Below, piece by piece: positions 8,512 through 17,819 of a DNA stretch of 64,000 nt; position 1 is the first letter of the stretch, and every line of letters starts with the position of its first letter. A model generated the notes under the pieces. It did no database searches. It worked only from the letters and a program-made list of their open reading frames with translations, and had not been told where the DNA came from. The stretch comes from an uncultured Acetatifactor sp. (GTDB taxonomy: Bacteria > Bacillota > Clostridia > Lachnospirales > Lachnospiraceae). Location of the stretch: assembly GCA_910577035.1 (NCBI GenBank), contig CAJTKW010000007.1, positions 22,441 through 86,440 of the forward strand, written 5' to 3'. A program made the translations under genes and the position numbers.

Positions 8512-9570
8512 TTACTCCTGCCAACACTCCTCGATTCTTTTCATTGCCTCTTGATCCTCAAAGCAATACTGCTCCACCAGCTCTTTCTGGATGTCTTCTT
8601 TCGGAATCTCATGTTTCTTGCCAAACGCAATCAGTTTTCTGATCCCCTCTTCGCGGCCTTCCGCACGACCCTCTTCACGACCCTCTTCACGACCCTCCGC
8701 ACGACCCTCTATGCTTGCTTTCTTCCTGGCCTCCTGTATGTCATACCCTTTAAAGTTCGCTAATAATTCTCCCATACGCCGCTCCCTTATCTGTTCCGTG
8801 AATGCAGCCGCTTCCTCATACGGCACATTCAGTTTAGCCAGCAATATTTCCATAATCTGCGCTATAATATTCAGCAAATATTCCGGAACCCCTGCCGTCA
8901 TTTCCTCCAGATATTCAGCACTTAACTCCTTGCTCAATTCCGCAAACTCCTCCATATTTTGAAGTTTATCAATCAGCATAAGCAAGGAAAATATGTCCTT
9001 ATTTATCATCATCTGGACATTGCTGAAATCTCTGAGCTGTACCAGCAAACATTTATAATCCGGTATGTATTCCCTAAAAACATCACTTAACCGGATCCTG
9101 TCGTGAAGCTGTGTCGCCGCCGTAAAGCTCTCTTCCCCATCATAAAACACGATCGGTATGACAGGGGGATACCGAAAATCCCTTGTCCTGCTGATTCCTG
9201 CCTGCTGTCTTTCCATTTCCTTTTCGTAGTCTTCCCAGATAAAAACCATATATCGGATAACTTGCATGACCACATTATAATCTACTTTTGACTTGTGTTC
9301 AATGAGGGAAATCAGATAAAATGGCACTTCCTCATTTTCATTCTGAATCCCGTCGTGAACCCAGATCTTCTTCACTATGTCAGAATTACGTTCTTCCGTA
9401 AACATATGCACATAGCGCTCCGTGACATCCTCAATGTCCTCCGGCTGAACATCCTTCAGCATAGGTATATCCACATACCCCCGCAAAAACTGGGCACATA
9501 ATGTGGCATCCCCAAAAATAATCTTGGCGGAACTGTCCTTCACCCTGCTGTTTGACAAATTGGCTTCCAT
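8512..9570 (-). CDS. Rpn-family recombination-promoting nuclease / putative transposase
   Basis: 352 residues from MEANLSNSRVKDSSAKIIFG; the open frame runs 45 codons further up but without family similarity. The N-terminal half is the PD-(D/E)XK transposase-like fold: DATLCAQFLRGYVDIPML, then PFYLISLIEHKSKVDYNVVM, where E-H-K supplies the E-x-K pair. The C-terminal part is helical and ends with five tandem EGR(A/E)-type tetrads (about residues 290-312) encoded by 12-base DNA repeats. Relatives (RpnA-E) cut DNA and stimulate RecA-independent recombination; they are abundant and mobile in Lachnospiraceae. Whether this one is active is unknown. Confidence 0.85.
   Translation of the reverse strand: MEANLSNSRVKDSSAKIIFGDATLCAQFLRGYVDIPMLKDVQPEDIEDVTERYVHMFTEERNSDIVKKIWVHDGIQNENEEVPFYLISLIEHKSKVDYNVVMQVIRYMVFIWEDYEKEMERQQAGISRTRDFRYPPVIPIVFYDGEESFTAATQLHDRIRLSDVFREYIPDYKCLLVQLRDFSNVQMMINKDIFSLLMLIDKLQNMEEFAELSKELSAEYLEEMTAGVPEYLLNIIAQIMEILLAKLNVPYEEAAAFTEQIRERRMGELLANFKGYDIQEARKKASIEGRAEGREEGREEGRAEGREEGIRKLIAFGKKHEIPKEDIQKELVEQYCFEDQEAMKRIEECWQE
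8660..8715. repeat. 12-base tandem repeat inside the Rpn gene
   Basis: The unit cgaccctcttca (variants cgaccctccgca, cggccttccgca) is repeated about five times in frame and encodes E-G-R-A/E tetrads. Copy number changes by multiples of 12 would keep the frame. It is coding DNA, not a CRISPR: there are no spacers. Confidence 0.75.
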
Positions 9571-9941
9571 CCTTTGTATACCTTCCTTTCCGGCACGGCA
9601 TACAGCTTCTCTGCCACAACAATAAGCCTTATCCCATGCGTCTTCCTGTTTAATTTTGATGTGGGATATTGATGTGAAAAGACAATTCACATTTAAGATC
9701 TGCACTTCTTATATTTACTATAGCAGAAATCGGCTGTCCTTGCAAGAAAATTCTGATATGAAGTATGAAATTATCAACGTACGGCAATGCAGGTTCTGTT
9801 ACGCTCTTCGCCGTCAATCCCGCAAATACTCCATAAAAATGTCCCTGTTCTCTTTCGGTGAAGCTTTGGGCCTTCCCAAATCAGCCCTGGCGCCGACTGC
9901 ACACTTCACCTCAATCAGGCTGAGGACAGCTGCCGCACACT
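9571..9941. other. Intergenic stretch without a recognisable gene
   Basis: 371 bases between the Rpn gene and the first glycan-island gene. I see a small hairpin CCTCA-TGAGG near 9908-9924 that could help end the island transcript, and no convincing coding sequence on either strand; the plus-strand 129-codon frame here has no family resemblance. Confidence 0.4.
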
Positions 9942-11039
9942 TCATAACGCGTATAGTAATGTTTCCATATACGTATTACTATAATGTCTTATATAAAACT
10001 TATAGTCCCCATCCAGATCCAAAATATATTGCGGTATTTCAATAATATCATCAGGTTTATGGTACAAACAAACTAATAGCCGAGGATGACAGCGTTGAAT
10101 AACTTCTTTGGCTCCTTTAAGTGCATCCAGTTCAAATCCTTCTATATCCATTTTTATGTAACTGACATCTTCCGAGCCCACCATAGAATCTATAGTTTCC
10201 ACTACCACAGTATCATTTCCATTTTCCGCAAAATGTGATCCAGAATTACCATTAGCCATAAATGTATATTTCTTGCCGGAACTCCCAACTCCCACATTTT
10301 TTAACTCTATATTTGCCAGATTTTTGCCTTCTATCCAGTTCTGAGCCGCCATAAAATTCTCTTTGTCGGGCTCCACGCCTATGATTTTAGCATAGCCCAA
10401 TCCTTTATTCCAGTCAACAATATCAAATATGGTTTCACCGCGATACATACCTGCATCAATCATAATTGATTCTTTGCGAGGCAGCCAAAAATCATCAAAG
10501 TATTGCCTTCCGCTTATTTCAACCCCATTCATATCATAATATCCATATATATCATCGATGTCCACTCCCAAGTCTATTATTTCGTCTTTAATTTCCTGAT
10601 AGAAATTTTCCGTTCCTATCATGAAAACAGCATCTCGATAATTTGCTTCCACTTCTTTGGGTGAAATTAAAGGTACACATTTTTCCCCAAAAATTACTTC
10701 CCTTGTTTGCGTGTGCTTATCTACAAATGCTGAAATTGGCAAATTCAATAAAAGCGGCCAATAAGCATAACCAATGCTGTCGCGCATTCTCTCTTCCCAA
10801 TCCAATAATCCTTTCGCATCCCTCCCATATCCCCAAAAAACAAGTTTTCGCCTCCCATCCTTGCACTTACTGTAAATATCACTCCAGGTTTTAATCAACT
10901 TCCAGGTTTTCACCCCCCCTAATTCATGTGCCTTCACGAGAAAACCAAGGTCTTTACTATGCTGTAATTTCATTAGATTCTTATAAATTTCCCATGACGT
11001 ATTATCTGCAAAGTTTTCTGCAGCAATTATTCTTTCCAT
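9942..11039 (-). CDS. FkbM-type methyltransferase with N-terminal Rossmann-like module
   Basis: 365 residues. The C-terminal half is a FkbM SAM-dependent methyltransferase: motif I IMIDAGMYRGETIFD (about 190-204), acidic strand IGVEPDKENF, and YIKMDIEGFELDALKGA. These enzymes methylate hydroxyls of sugars or other metabolites. The N-terminal part (about 62-165) is a second Rossmann-like unit: KLVFWGYGRDAKGLL, then FVDKHTQTRE and FMIGTENFYQ. That unit recurs in eight other island proteins. The ATG is 12 bases inside the end of the preceding glycosyltransferase gene, so the two are coupled. Last gene of the glycan island. Confidence 0.85.
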   Translation of the reverse strand: MERIIAAENFADNTSWEIYKNLMKLQHSKDLGFLVKAHELGGVKTWKLIKTWSDIYSKCKDGRRKLVFWGYGRDAKGLLDWEERMRDSIGYAYWPLLLNLPISAFVDKHTQTREVIFGEKCVPLISPKEVEANYRDAVFMIGTENFYQEIKDEIIDLGVDIDDIYGYYDMNGVEISGRQYFDDFWLPRKESIMIDAGMYRGETIFDIVDWNKGLGYAKIIGVEPDKENFMAAQNWIEGKNLANIELKNVGVGSSGKKYTFMANGNSGSHFAENGNDTVVVETIDSMVGSEDVSYIKMDIEGFELDALKGAKEVIQRCHPRLLVCLYHKPDDIIEIPQYILDLDGDYKFYIRHYSNTYMETLLYAL

Positions 11040-12322
11040 GATTTTACCACCCTTTCCTCGTATGCAACCGGTGTATTATCAATATTATTTTTCAATTCCT
11101 GATATGTCAGAACTCGTTTATATCCCTTGCTTCGTAATTCCTGAACAAGTTCTTCTGGTTCATCTTTGGTAACAATTATCACACTATCCTTCTCTAATTC
11201 CTGCGGAGCTATACATTTTATACTATCAACATACGTATCCCACAACTTAGAATTATTGTCAGAAAACGCATCGGCCTCTAATCCCCTTATTAACAAATTT
11301 TTGTGTAAACGCCTCCCATTTGCGCCCGCGCAAAAAAGATAAAGCTTCCCCGACCTATCCTCTCCAAAAACAATATCTTTTAGATTATCACACAGTTTGT
11401 CTACTTGGGGGTTATCGTAATAAGGAACTAAAAGCTTTTCATAAATTTGTTCGGCATTTTCTGTTTGCGGAAGTTCCGTGCCTATATTCTCCAGCGTAAA
11501 ATGTGGTATTGCTTTATACATTGGTATATAATTATTTCGGGCATATTTTTTATCGCACATATTTCTTTCCTGGGCACTTAGGTCTAGCAACTCACCTTCA
11601 CCCATATGATAAACCACGCTGTCCAATGCTGTAATATGCTTCACATTCATTTTCATTAACCTGTTACAAAACGCTGTATCCCCTGTCGTAATAGAACCAT
11701 CTGCATTAATTCTATTTCCTTCTGGGTATAACCCGGCGCATATCGCGACATCTTTATATAATAAGCAAGGCTGAAATACACCTAAATTCCTTATTCCTGT
11801 CATTCTGACCTTATCTGCAAAAGCAAGGAAATCTTCTTCCATGAACTCCTCCGGAAGATGACCAAATTCCGCATGCAATGCACACCAAAAAAGATCCTTT
11901 CCTCTTTGCAATGGCTCAACCAGTTGCGGAACAACATACGTATTAAAATTAGAGTATTTCATCAAGTTTTCCAACCAATTATCAGAGAAATAATTATCAC
12001 TGTTTATAAGGCAAACCATTTGCCCTTTTGCGTGAAGAATCCCCTGATTCCAGGCCTGATAAACACGCCTTAGATATTCTCTGTTTTCTATTCCCAGTTC
12101 TGCCAATTCCTCCGCACTTAAATGTTCATGTATTGCTACAATAAACGGATAGTTCTTTTCTCTTAAAAAATCAACAACTTCAACCGTAGGGTCGTTTGCG
12201 ACGAAGAAAAACTCTGCTTCGCCTCTTTTCAGCATAGGTGTATATTTTTGTACAGAGTCATATACCCACTTAGCAAATTTTGTTGATTTATATATCATGC
12301 AAATAATAGATACTTTTATCAT
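11027..12322 (-). CDS. GT2-type glycosyltransferase with C-terminal Rossmann-like module
   Basis: 431 residues. The N-terminus (KVSIICMIYKSTKFAKWVYD) and the metal-binding-like LINSDNYFSDNWLENLM fit a GT-A family 2 glycosyltransferase, and a GDTAFCNRLM segment follows. Residues about 325-420 form the shared module: LYLFCAGANGRRLHKNLLIR, FSDNNSKLW, IIVTKDEPEE, GYKRVLTYQEL. This module is closest to that of the GT2 at 16516. Ribosome binding site AAGGGGAG precedes the ATG. It lies 10 bases from the next upstream glycosyltransferase, so one operon. Donor and acceptor unknown. Confidence 0.8.
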   Translation of the reverse strand: MIKVSIICMIYKSTKFAKWVYDSVQKYTPMLKRGEAEFFFVANDPTVEVVDFLREKNYPFIVAIHEHLSAEELAELGIENREYLRRVYQAWNQGILHAKGQMVCLINSDNYFSDNWLENLMKYSNFNTYVVPQLVEPLQRGKDLFWCALHAEFGHLPEEFMEEDFLAFADKVRMTGIRNLGVFQPCLLYKDVAICAGLYPEGNRINADGSITTGDTAFCNRLMKMNVKHITALDSVVYHMGEGELLDLSAQERNMCDKKYARNNYIPMYKAIPHFTLENIGTELPQTENAEQIYEKLLVPYYDNPQVDKLCDNLKDIVFGEDRSGKLYLFCAGANGRRLHKNLLIRGLEADAFSDNNSKLWDTYVDSIKCIAPQELEKDSVIIVTKDEPEELVQELRSKGYKRVLTYQELKNNIDNTPVAYEERVVKSWKE

Positions 12323-12332
12323 TTTTCTCCCC

Positions 12333-13175
12333 TTATTGATATTTTACACCATGCTTCTCAAAAAAATCTGTCCATTGCTTCTGAACGGACTGACGGCTCC
12401 AACCTCTTCGCATCACTTCTTCCCGTGGATTCAAAGACACCTTGAATTCAGGGGATTCCTCGCTGTCATACACAAACGGTATATTGCACGACATTGCTTC
12501 CCAGTCAGCCATATAATATGCCGAAAGTCTATTAGTACATAAATAGAAATCTGCAGCATTAATCAGTTCAACAATAATGCTTTGTGGAACGTCCATAAAA
12601 ATTTTAGCATTGTCAAAGGCACTTAATGCCCTATATTGTCTCCCTATCACGATAATCCAATAAATCTCCGGATTATTTTGTGCATATTCCACCAGTCTGG
12701 CAAATCCTTTCATATGATGAAAGGTTCCTATCCATACTCCCACTTTTGCGTTCTGTGGAATATCATACTTTTTTCGAAATTCTGCTTTATTATTATAGGG
12801 ACGCCAAAAATCTGTATCTACACCAATCGGAATCACCTCTACTGTACCAAATTTTTCGTACCATACTGCATTTTTAGGAGTTGCAACCACACGATAGGTA
12901 CAATATCTCGCCGCCTCATATACTCTTTTTACTGCATCTTCCGATAATGAATTATTATGATACAATTTCTGCATCTGCGGATACATCTCCCAACATAATG
13001 CGACTGATTTTCCGGCGACTGGCAAGAATCCCATTGCCGAATACCTCAAAATTATATCATCGACATTTAGTGTGCTTGGCACTTCAAAAGAACTTTGGGA
13101 AAATACTCGGTTCATCCAATCCCAAAATGTATCTTCATTCACAGATGTTCTTACTTCTGGACTTAAATAAATCAT
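12333..13175 (-). CDS. GT4-like (GT-B fold) glycosyltransferase
   Basis: 280 residues from ATG at 13175 (GGAG seven bases upstream); a TTG 12 bases earlier is less likely. The C-terminal half has the GT-B nucleotide-sugar domain: VEVIPIGVDTDFWRP, a family 4 hallmark, then AKVGVWIGTFHHMKGFARLV and DWEAMSCNIPFVYDSEE, which corresponds to the E-x7-E region. It is shorter than typical GT4 enzymes (350-400), mainly at the N-terminus. It probably adds a sugar to the island's glycan. Confidence 0.75.
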   Translation of the reverse strand: MIYLSPEVRTSVNEDTFWDWMNRVFSQSSFEVPSTLNVDDIILRYSAMGFLPVAGKSVALCWEMYPQMQKLYHNNSLSEDAVKRVYEAARYCTYRVVATPKNAVWYEKFGTVEVIPIGVDTDFWRPYNNKAEFRKKYDIPQNAKVGVWIGTFHHMKGFARLVEYAQNNPEIYWIIVIGRQYRALSAFDNAKIFMDVPQSIIVELINAADFYLCTNRLSAYYMADWEAMSCNIPFVYDSEESPEFKVSLNPREEVMRRGWSRQSVQKQWTDFFEKHGVKYQ

Positions 13176-13219
13176 CTTTGTCTCCAATCTTACGCGTCAA
13201 TTAACCTTCAGTATTATTT

Positions 13220-14161
13220 TTACTTCATAGACCTCTTAACTATTTCATTTTTCTGTTCAGGTGTTAATTGTGAAGCCGCCGGTATAGGCACACACTTTTC
13301 AGTTCCAACATCACAAAAATTGCATGCAGCCAAATAATCTTTTCCATAGTACAAATAAAGTATTTTATTCCGTACACTCTCTTTATCCCCACTCAAAATA
13401 ACATAGTCATTTTGGGGTGTTTCCACAAGTCCCAAATCATGTGCATGGCCGGAACGAGGGCAGTAATAAAATCTCCCATTTAAAATACTTTTGCATGTTT
13501 TCATATAACAAGCTATAAATTGTCTCTTTAGCTCTTCCTTGTCTCGATTTCGACAAGTCATATCACCACGATCCAGCCATTCCATTTTAGGCCCCATTCG
13601 TACATCAAATTTCTCTGATTTTAAATAATTATAAAATGTGTATGTTGATGGTAAACCATAGTTACTGATACTTATGTGTACCTTGGGATGTTTCAGCTGT
13701 GCCACCAAGGTGTCACTTAATGTTTTTTTCACAACTGCATTAGTAAAAACACGAATACTGCCCACTTGCTTTCGAGAACATAAATTATTCAGGACCTTGT
13801 CTAACTCTGGATATAAGAACGTTTCTCCCCCAATAACTCCAAAAAGTCTAACTTCGTCAATAAATTCAAATAAGTTTTTTAAATCTTTCTCTATTTCAGG
13901 CAAATCAATATTATAGGGATTTGCATAATACGGAATAATAGATCCACAATCTTTACATTGTAGAGAGCATTTTGTCGTAATCACTATTTCAAAGTACGGC
14001 AATACCACTTTATTCATTACGTAAATTTTTACAAAATATTTAATATATAACCCCAGCTTTCTAATGTACCCACCAATCCTTTTATCCTCTTTCCCCAAAA
14101 TTTCTTTATCAATATTAATTGCATCTTTTAACATTTTCTTTTTATATTGCTTTATTCCCAT
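13220..14161 (-). CDS. Radical SAM protein with C-terminal cysteine cluster
   Basis: 313 residues. TTKCSLQCKDCG gives the CxxxCxxC motif (Cys65, Cys69, Cys72) that binds the [4Fe-4S] cluster and SAM. The following FGVIGGETFLYPELDKVL is the GGE and glycyl-strand region of the family. Several later cysteines (ACYMKTC, YYCPRSGH, AACNFCDVGTEKC) could hold an auxiliary cluster, as in SPASM-type enzymes. Such proteins in glycan clusters often carry out oxidations, epimerisations or C-C changes on sugars or peptides. It overlaps the mutase gene by 20 bases, so it is co-translated. Substrate unknown. Confidence 0.85.
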   Translation of the reverse strand: MGIKQYKKKMLKDAINIDKEILGKEDKRIGGYIRKLGLYIKYFVKIYVMNKVVLPYFEIVITTKCSLQCKDCGSIIPYYANPYNIDLPEIEKDLKNLFEFIDEVRLFGVIGGETFLYPELDKVLNNLCSRKQVGSIRVFTNAVVKKTLSDTLVAQLKHPKVHISISNYGLPSTYTFYNYLKSEKFDVRMGPKMEWLDRGDMTCRNRDKEELKRQFIACYMKTCKSILNGRFYYCPRSGHAHDLGLVETPQNDYVILSGDKESVRNKILYLYYGKDYLAACNFCDVGTEKCVPIPAASQLTPEQKNEIVKRSMK

Positions 14162-15314
14162 ATTTTTTATTTATCTCCTCCGCACAATTTATCGCTGATA
14201 ATACAGTTTCTTCCATACTGTAATATTTATACTCCGCTAATCTTCCACCTAAATACAAGCCATCCACCAAATCTGCCTTTTTTTTGTATTTTTCCATTAT
14301 CTCAACATCACACGAATCATTAACCGGATAAGATGGTTTACCATACTTCTTGCTCCTTCTTACATACTCTCCAGGGTATTCTGATACCCATACCGTAACT
14401 TTATCAGGCTGATCAATCAACATTCTCATATCAGTTGTTCTCGTTTTTTTATAGTTATCCGGATAAGTGATTACCGCCGCGCTATCATCAATATTATTCT
14501 TTTTTAATTGGTTTTTAAAACGTATTGAACGATACTGCAACTTTCCATACTCAAAATCAAACAGTTCGTCTATCGGTCCTGTGTAAATAAGTATATCTTG
14601 AAACTCTTTTTCTTTATAATAAATTGTCCCCCCTTCTGCAATTTTAATTACCTCTGTACCATCAGTCTTTACTTTAACCTCTATGTTACCATGATTAAGC
14701 ATATTGCATAAAAGATCATGATAGCCTTCTTGAGGTACTACCTGGTGTCTGCAACGAGTCAGGCGTTTATTGTAATTCAAACGGATTGGCATTCTCTGCA
14801 AAATTGTGCTATTAACCTCTTCCGGCCTTTTTCCCCACATTTTGATGTTATATCCCAAATATACCTTATCGTATATCATTCTCCCCAAGGTTCTAATTTC
14901 CTCGTTCTCGCATGACGTTAACTCTCCAAGCAGCACCTCGTCCTTGGGAAAAAATCTTACTAGATTTTGATAAACTTGAATAAATCTTTCCTCGCCAATA
15001 ATCATCTTTATTGATTCAAGATTTAGAGGTAATGGAATCATCCGGTTATTTACATAGACTTTACGTTTCACATCCACAGGAACCAATATACAAAATCTGC
15101 TCAAAAAGTCATACACCTCTGAATGATCTAAATTTAAAATATGAGGCCCAAATTTATGAACCATAATATTAGAATTTTGATACTTGTAATCGTATGCCAA
15201 TCCTCCAACATATGATTCTTTTTCCAAAATAGTCACACTAAACCCCTTTTCGGCAAGTATTCTTCCACATACACTTCCAAACAACCCACATCCGACAATC
15301 ACGACATTCTTCAT
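14142..15314 (-). CDS. glf: UDP-galactopyranose mutase
   Basis: 390 residues from ATG at 15314 (a G-rich site just upstream). It is a flavoprotein that converts UDP-galactopyranose to UDP-galactofuranose. Marks: FAD-binding VVIVGCGLFGSVCGRILAEK (about 4-23), E-x-x-x-x-x-GG (LEKESYVGGLAYDY), HKFGPHILNLDHSEVYDF, RKVYVNNRMIPLPLNLE, MWGKRPEEV and the C-terminal GLYLGGRLAEYKYYSMEE. The length is normal. Galactofuranose in a flagellar or surface glycan is therefore likely. Confidence 0.9.
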   Translation of the reverse strand: MKNVVIVGCGLFGSVCGRILAEKGFSVTILEKESYVGGLAYDYKYQNSNIMVHKFGPHILNLDHSEVYDFLSRFCILVPVDVKRKVYVNNRMIPLPLNLESIKMIIGEERFIQVYQNLVRFFPKDEVLLGELTSCENEEIRTLGRMIYDKVYLGYNIKMWGKRPEEVNSTILQRMPIRLNYNKRLTRCRHQVVPQEGYHDLLCNMLNHGNIEVKVKTDGTEVIKIAEGGTIYYKEKEFQDILIYTGPIDELFDFEYGKLQYRSIRFKNQLKKNNIDDSAAVITYPDNYKKTRTTDMRMLIDQPDKVTVWVSEYPGEYVRRSKKYGKPSYPVNDSCDVEIMEKYKKKADLVDGLYLGGRLAEYKYYSMEETVLSAINCAEEINKKYGNKAI

Positions 15315-15359
15315 ATTTGCCCCCAACTCATTTCTTCCATAATACGCTTTAACCTCTAA

Positions 15360-16529
15360 TTACTTCAAACATTCAGAAGAAAGATTTTTCCATATAGTTT
15401 CACCATTTATTCTATGTACCTTCTTACTGTGATCATCTATCACGTTCTTATCTTTATCATCAAGAAACTGCTCAATGCCACAAACCAACTCACTATAATC
15501 CGGTTTAATTCCAGCAAGCTTAAATATATCATCCATCCAGTATTGATAAAATGGAATTCCTCCACGAATACTCGGAAAACTGCAACTATATCTTTCCATT
15601 TTCTGCGTTTCTAAGTTTAATATATACCATTCCTTTCCCAACTCTGGAAATAAAAACAATTTGTCTTTCCACATTGCATATGCGCAGAACCTTTCCTTCA
15701 CAGACCATTCTTTTTTCTCTTGAAAAGCTAAATTAATCAAAATAATCTGCCTTTCAAAACCAGGAACCAAAATCATTACTTCATCTATTACTATAATTCG
15801 ATAATAAGAATACGTGCACTTATTTGGAAAAATATTTATTTTATCAAGAATCACCTTACTTTTGTTGCACAGGACATCATACTGCACCAACTCGTTCCCT
15901 TCTTCCGGAAGCAAATATAAAATATCTCCCTTGATACTAACTGCACAAAAACCTTTATCAACAGTATCCAACGGATATATATCAGCCCTTCCTCTTTTAT
16001 CTATATGTACAAGTTTAGTGCTATGACCGCATATTAGCCAAAATCCCTCTTTCTCCTTCACACCCCCAAACCACATTAACTCTCGCAATTCAATGTATCG
16101 CCCTACTTTTGAATAATCAACTTGTATTTCATGTACAGATTCATCTTCAAAATCCCATACCTCGATATCATCGCCTAAAAATTTAGGGAACATATACACC
16201 TTACTGCCATGCTGAACAGGAGTTGCTGTTTTCGTTGACATGTTCCGTCTCCTGCAATGCACTTTTCTTTGAGACATAGACTCTAAATCAATTAAAACAT
16301 TTTCTGCTGCACTATTAGCAACTAAAAACACTTTATTCTCATAAAAAAATATATTTGTAAATAATGCCCTCTGATAAACGTCCTCGCCTTGCACGGATAG
16401 CACATATTCAACTTTTTTGCTCAATAGATTCATTCGAAACATAGCATTAATATTATAATCAAAAAGCCACATCCAATCACCGTTTACAGCTACAGCACCA
16501 GGTTGTATCGATCGTTCAAATTCGCTCAT
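15360..16529 (-). CDS. Uncharacterised protein, predicted seven-bladed beta-propeller
   Basis: 389 residues from ATG at 16529 (a GTG 15 bases earlier is the alternative). I do not recognise a named family. It contains seven evenly spaced strand-turn motifs of the form hydrophobic-x-(D/N)-L: MFRMNLLSKKVE, VLIDLESMSQRK, IEVWDFEDES, LVHIDKRGRAD, LVQYDVLCNK, IILINLAFQE, WYILNLETQK. This spacing (about 45-50 residues) suggests a seven-bladed propeller. There is no signal peptide or transmembrane segment, so it is cytoplasmic. It overlaps the preceding GT2 gene by 14 bases. Inference: a scaffold or sensor for the glycan enzymes. Confidence 0.6.
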   Translation of the reverse strand: MSEFERSIQPGAVAVNGDWMWLFDYNINAMFRMNLLSKKVEYVLSVQGEDVYQRALFTNIFFYENKVFLVANSAAENVLIDLESMSQRKVHCRRRNMSTKTATPVQHGSKVYMFPKFLGDDIEVWDFEDESVHEIQVDYSKVGRYIELRELMWFGGVKEKEGFWLICGHSTKLVHIDKRGRADIYPLDTVDKGFCAVSIKGDILYLLPEEGNELVQYDVLCNKSKVILDKINIFPNKCTYSYYRIIVIDEVMILVPGFERQIILINLAFQEKKEWSVKERFCAYAMWKDKLFLFPELGKEWYILNLETQKMERYSCSFPSIRGGIPFYQYWMDDIFKLAGIKPDYSELVCGIEQFLDDKDKNVIDDHSKKVHRINGETIWKNLSSECLK

Positions 16530-17733
16530 TCCACAGTTCCTCACTTACTGATTTCTGTAATCTCATATAATGATCCAACACTCTTTCCTTCACAGGTAAA
16601 GATTTATGCAACTCCATTGACATTTCATCATATGTCCTTACATTTTTGTATCCTTGCTCATAAAGCATAGAAACCACCTCTTCGGGATTATCCTTTGTCA
16701 CAATAATACATGTATCTTTGCTCAATGTATTTAAAGATACTACCTGTACACCATCTATTTTCGTATTCCATAATGCTGGATTTCCGTCTGAAAACCACTC
16801 TACATCCACACCTCTGAAATACAATTCCTCTTTTAAACGCCTCCCATTTCTTCCGGCACAGTACAAAACTACTTCTTGCCTGGTGGGCACTTTATGAGCA
16901 GGCTCTAACGTCTTGCCAAACTCATCCAACATTTGCTGCATCACCTGTGTCCATCGATTAAGATCCGCCATACGCAACATATCAAAGTAGAACTTATAAT
17001 ACCCGCCAAAGATAACTTCTATTTCCTCCTTCGTTATCTGTTTGATCATTTTTAACTGAATATCCTGACAATTTTGAGAAAATTCACTTATTGTAATCGA
17101 CCCTTGGGCAGCATGAGAGCGATATTTTATCAGAGGACTGTTAATATATATCGCTTTCCGTCTTCTGAATATTCTAAACCACATGTCATAATCCTGAGCC
17201 GTCAAAAGCGTTTCGTCAAATAGCCCCACCCTCTCAAAATGACTCTTATGCAATAATACGGTACAGCCGTTTATGAGCCCAAACAATACCGGTAAAATTT
17301 CATTTTGATAGTCCTCTTTTGAAAAGCGATAATCCGGAAGCGCCGGCTCAACAGTACCCTCCGGCATTACGAGACTATTCCAACTGCTATATACCGGAGC
17401 ATGCTTATCTTTACCCTCCATTAACATCTCAATTTGGCATTCTATCTTCCAAGGGTAATAAATGTCGTCATGGGACAACCAAGAGAAATATTCTCCTTCC
17501 ATATTTTTTATGCCGACATTTAATGCGGATGATACACCGCCATTTTCCTTTTTTAAATACCTTATTCGATCTCCATAGGATCTGGCAACCTGCTCCGTAT
17601 CATCTGTAGAACCATCATTTACCACAATTACCTCGCAATTCTGATAAGTTTGGTTCAGTGCACTGTCAATAGCCTCCCCCAGATAATCTCCCCCATTATA
17701 TACAGGAATGATAATAGAAACCTTAGGTAACAT
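16516..17733 (-). CDS. GT2 glycosyltransferase with C-terminal Rossmann-like module
   Basis: 405 residues from ATG at 17733 (AGAGGAG nine bases upstream). Residues 1-230 are a canonical GT-A family 2 domain: VSIIIPVYNGGDYLGEAIDS, NDGSTDDT, metal-binding WLSHDDIYYP, and TAQDYDMWFRIFRR. Residues about 275-365 are the shared module: VVLYCAGRNGRRLKEELYFR, FSDGNPALW, IIVTKDNPEE, GYKNVRTYDEM, almost the same as in the glycosyltransferase at 11027. It is paralogous along its length to the GT2 at 23436. It starts a coupled set with the propeller gene. Confidence 0.87.
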   Translation of the reverse strand: MLPKVSIIIPVYNGGDYLGEAIDSALNQTYQNCEVIVVNDGSTDDTEQVARSYGDRIRYLKKENGGVSSALNVGIKNMEGEYFSWLSHDDIYYPWKIECQIEMLMEGKDKHAPVYSSWNSLVMPEGTVEPALPDYRFSKEDYQNEILPVLFGLINGCTVLLHKSHFERVGLFDETLLTAQDYDMWFRIFRRRKAIYINSPLIKYRSHAAQGSITISEFSQNCQDIQLKMIKQITKEEIEVIFGGYYKFYFDMLRMADLNRWTQVMQQMLDEFGKTLEPAHKVPTRQEVVLYCAGRNGRRLKEELYFRGVDVEWFSDGNPALWNTKIDGVQVVSLNTLSKDTCIIVTKDNPEEVVSMLYEQGYKNVRTYDEMSMELHKSLPVKERVLDHYMRLQKSVSEELWNERI

Positions 17734-17819
17734 CTGTATATTGCTCCTCTTTCTACTCAAATATATTGCTTTAAACTATATATTTATATAAACTATCTCT
17801 TAAGCAGCCATGTTTCCCT

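Noticed and set aside
8660..8715. Tandem repeats as a CRISPR array
   Set aside because: Units are 12 bases, contiguous and coding, with no spacers. No cas gene is present in the window.
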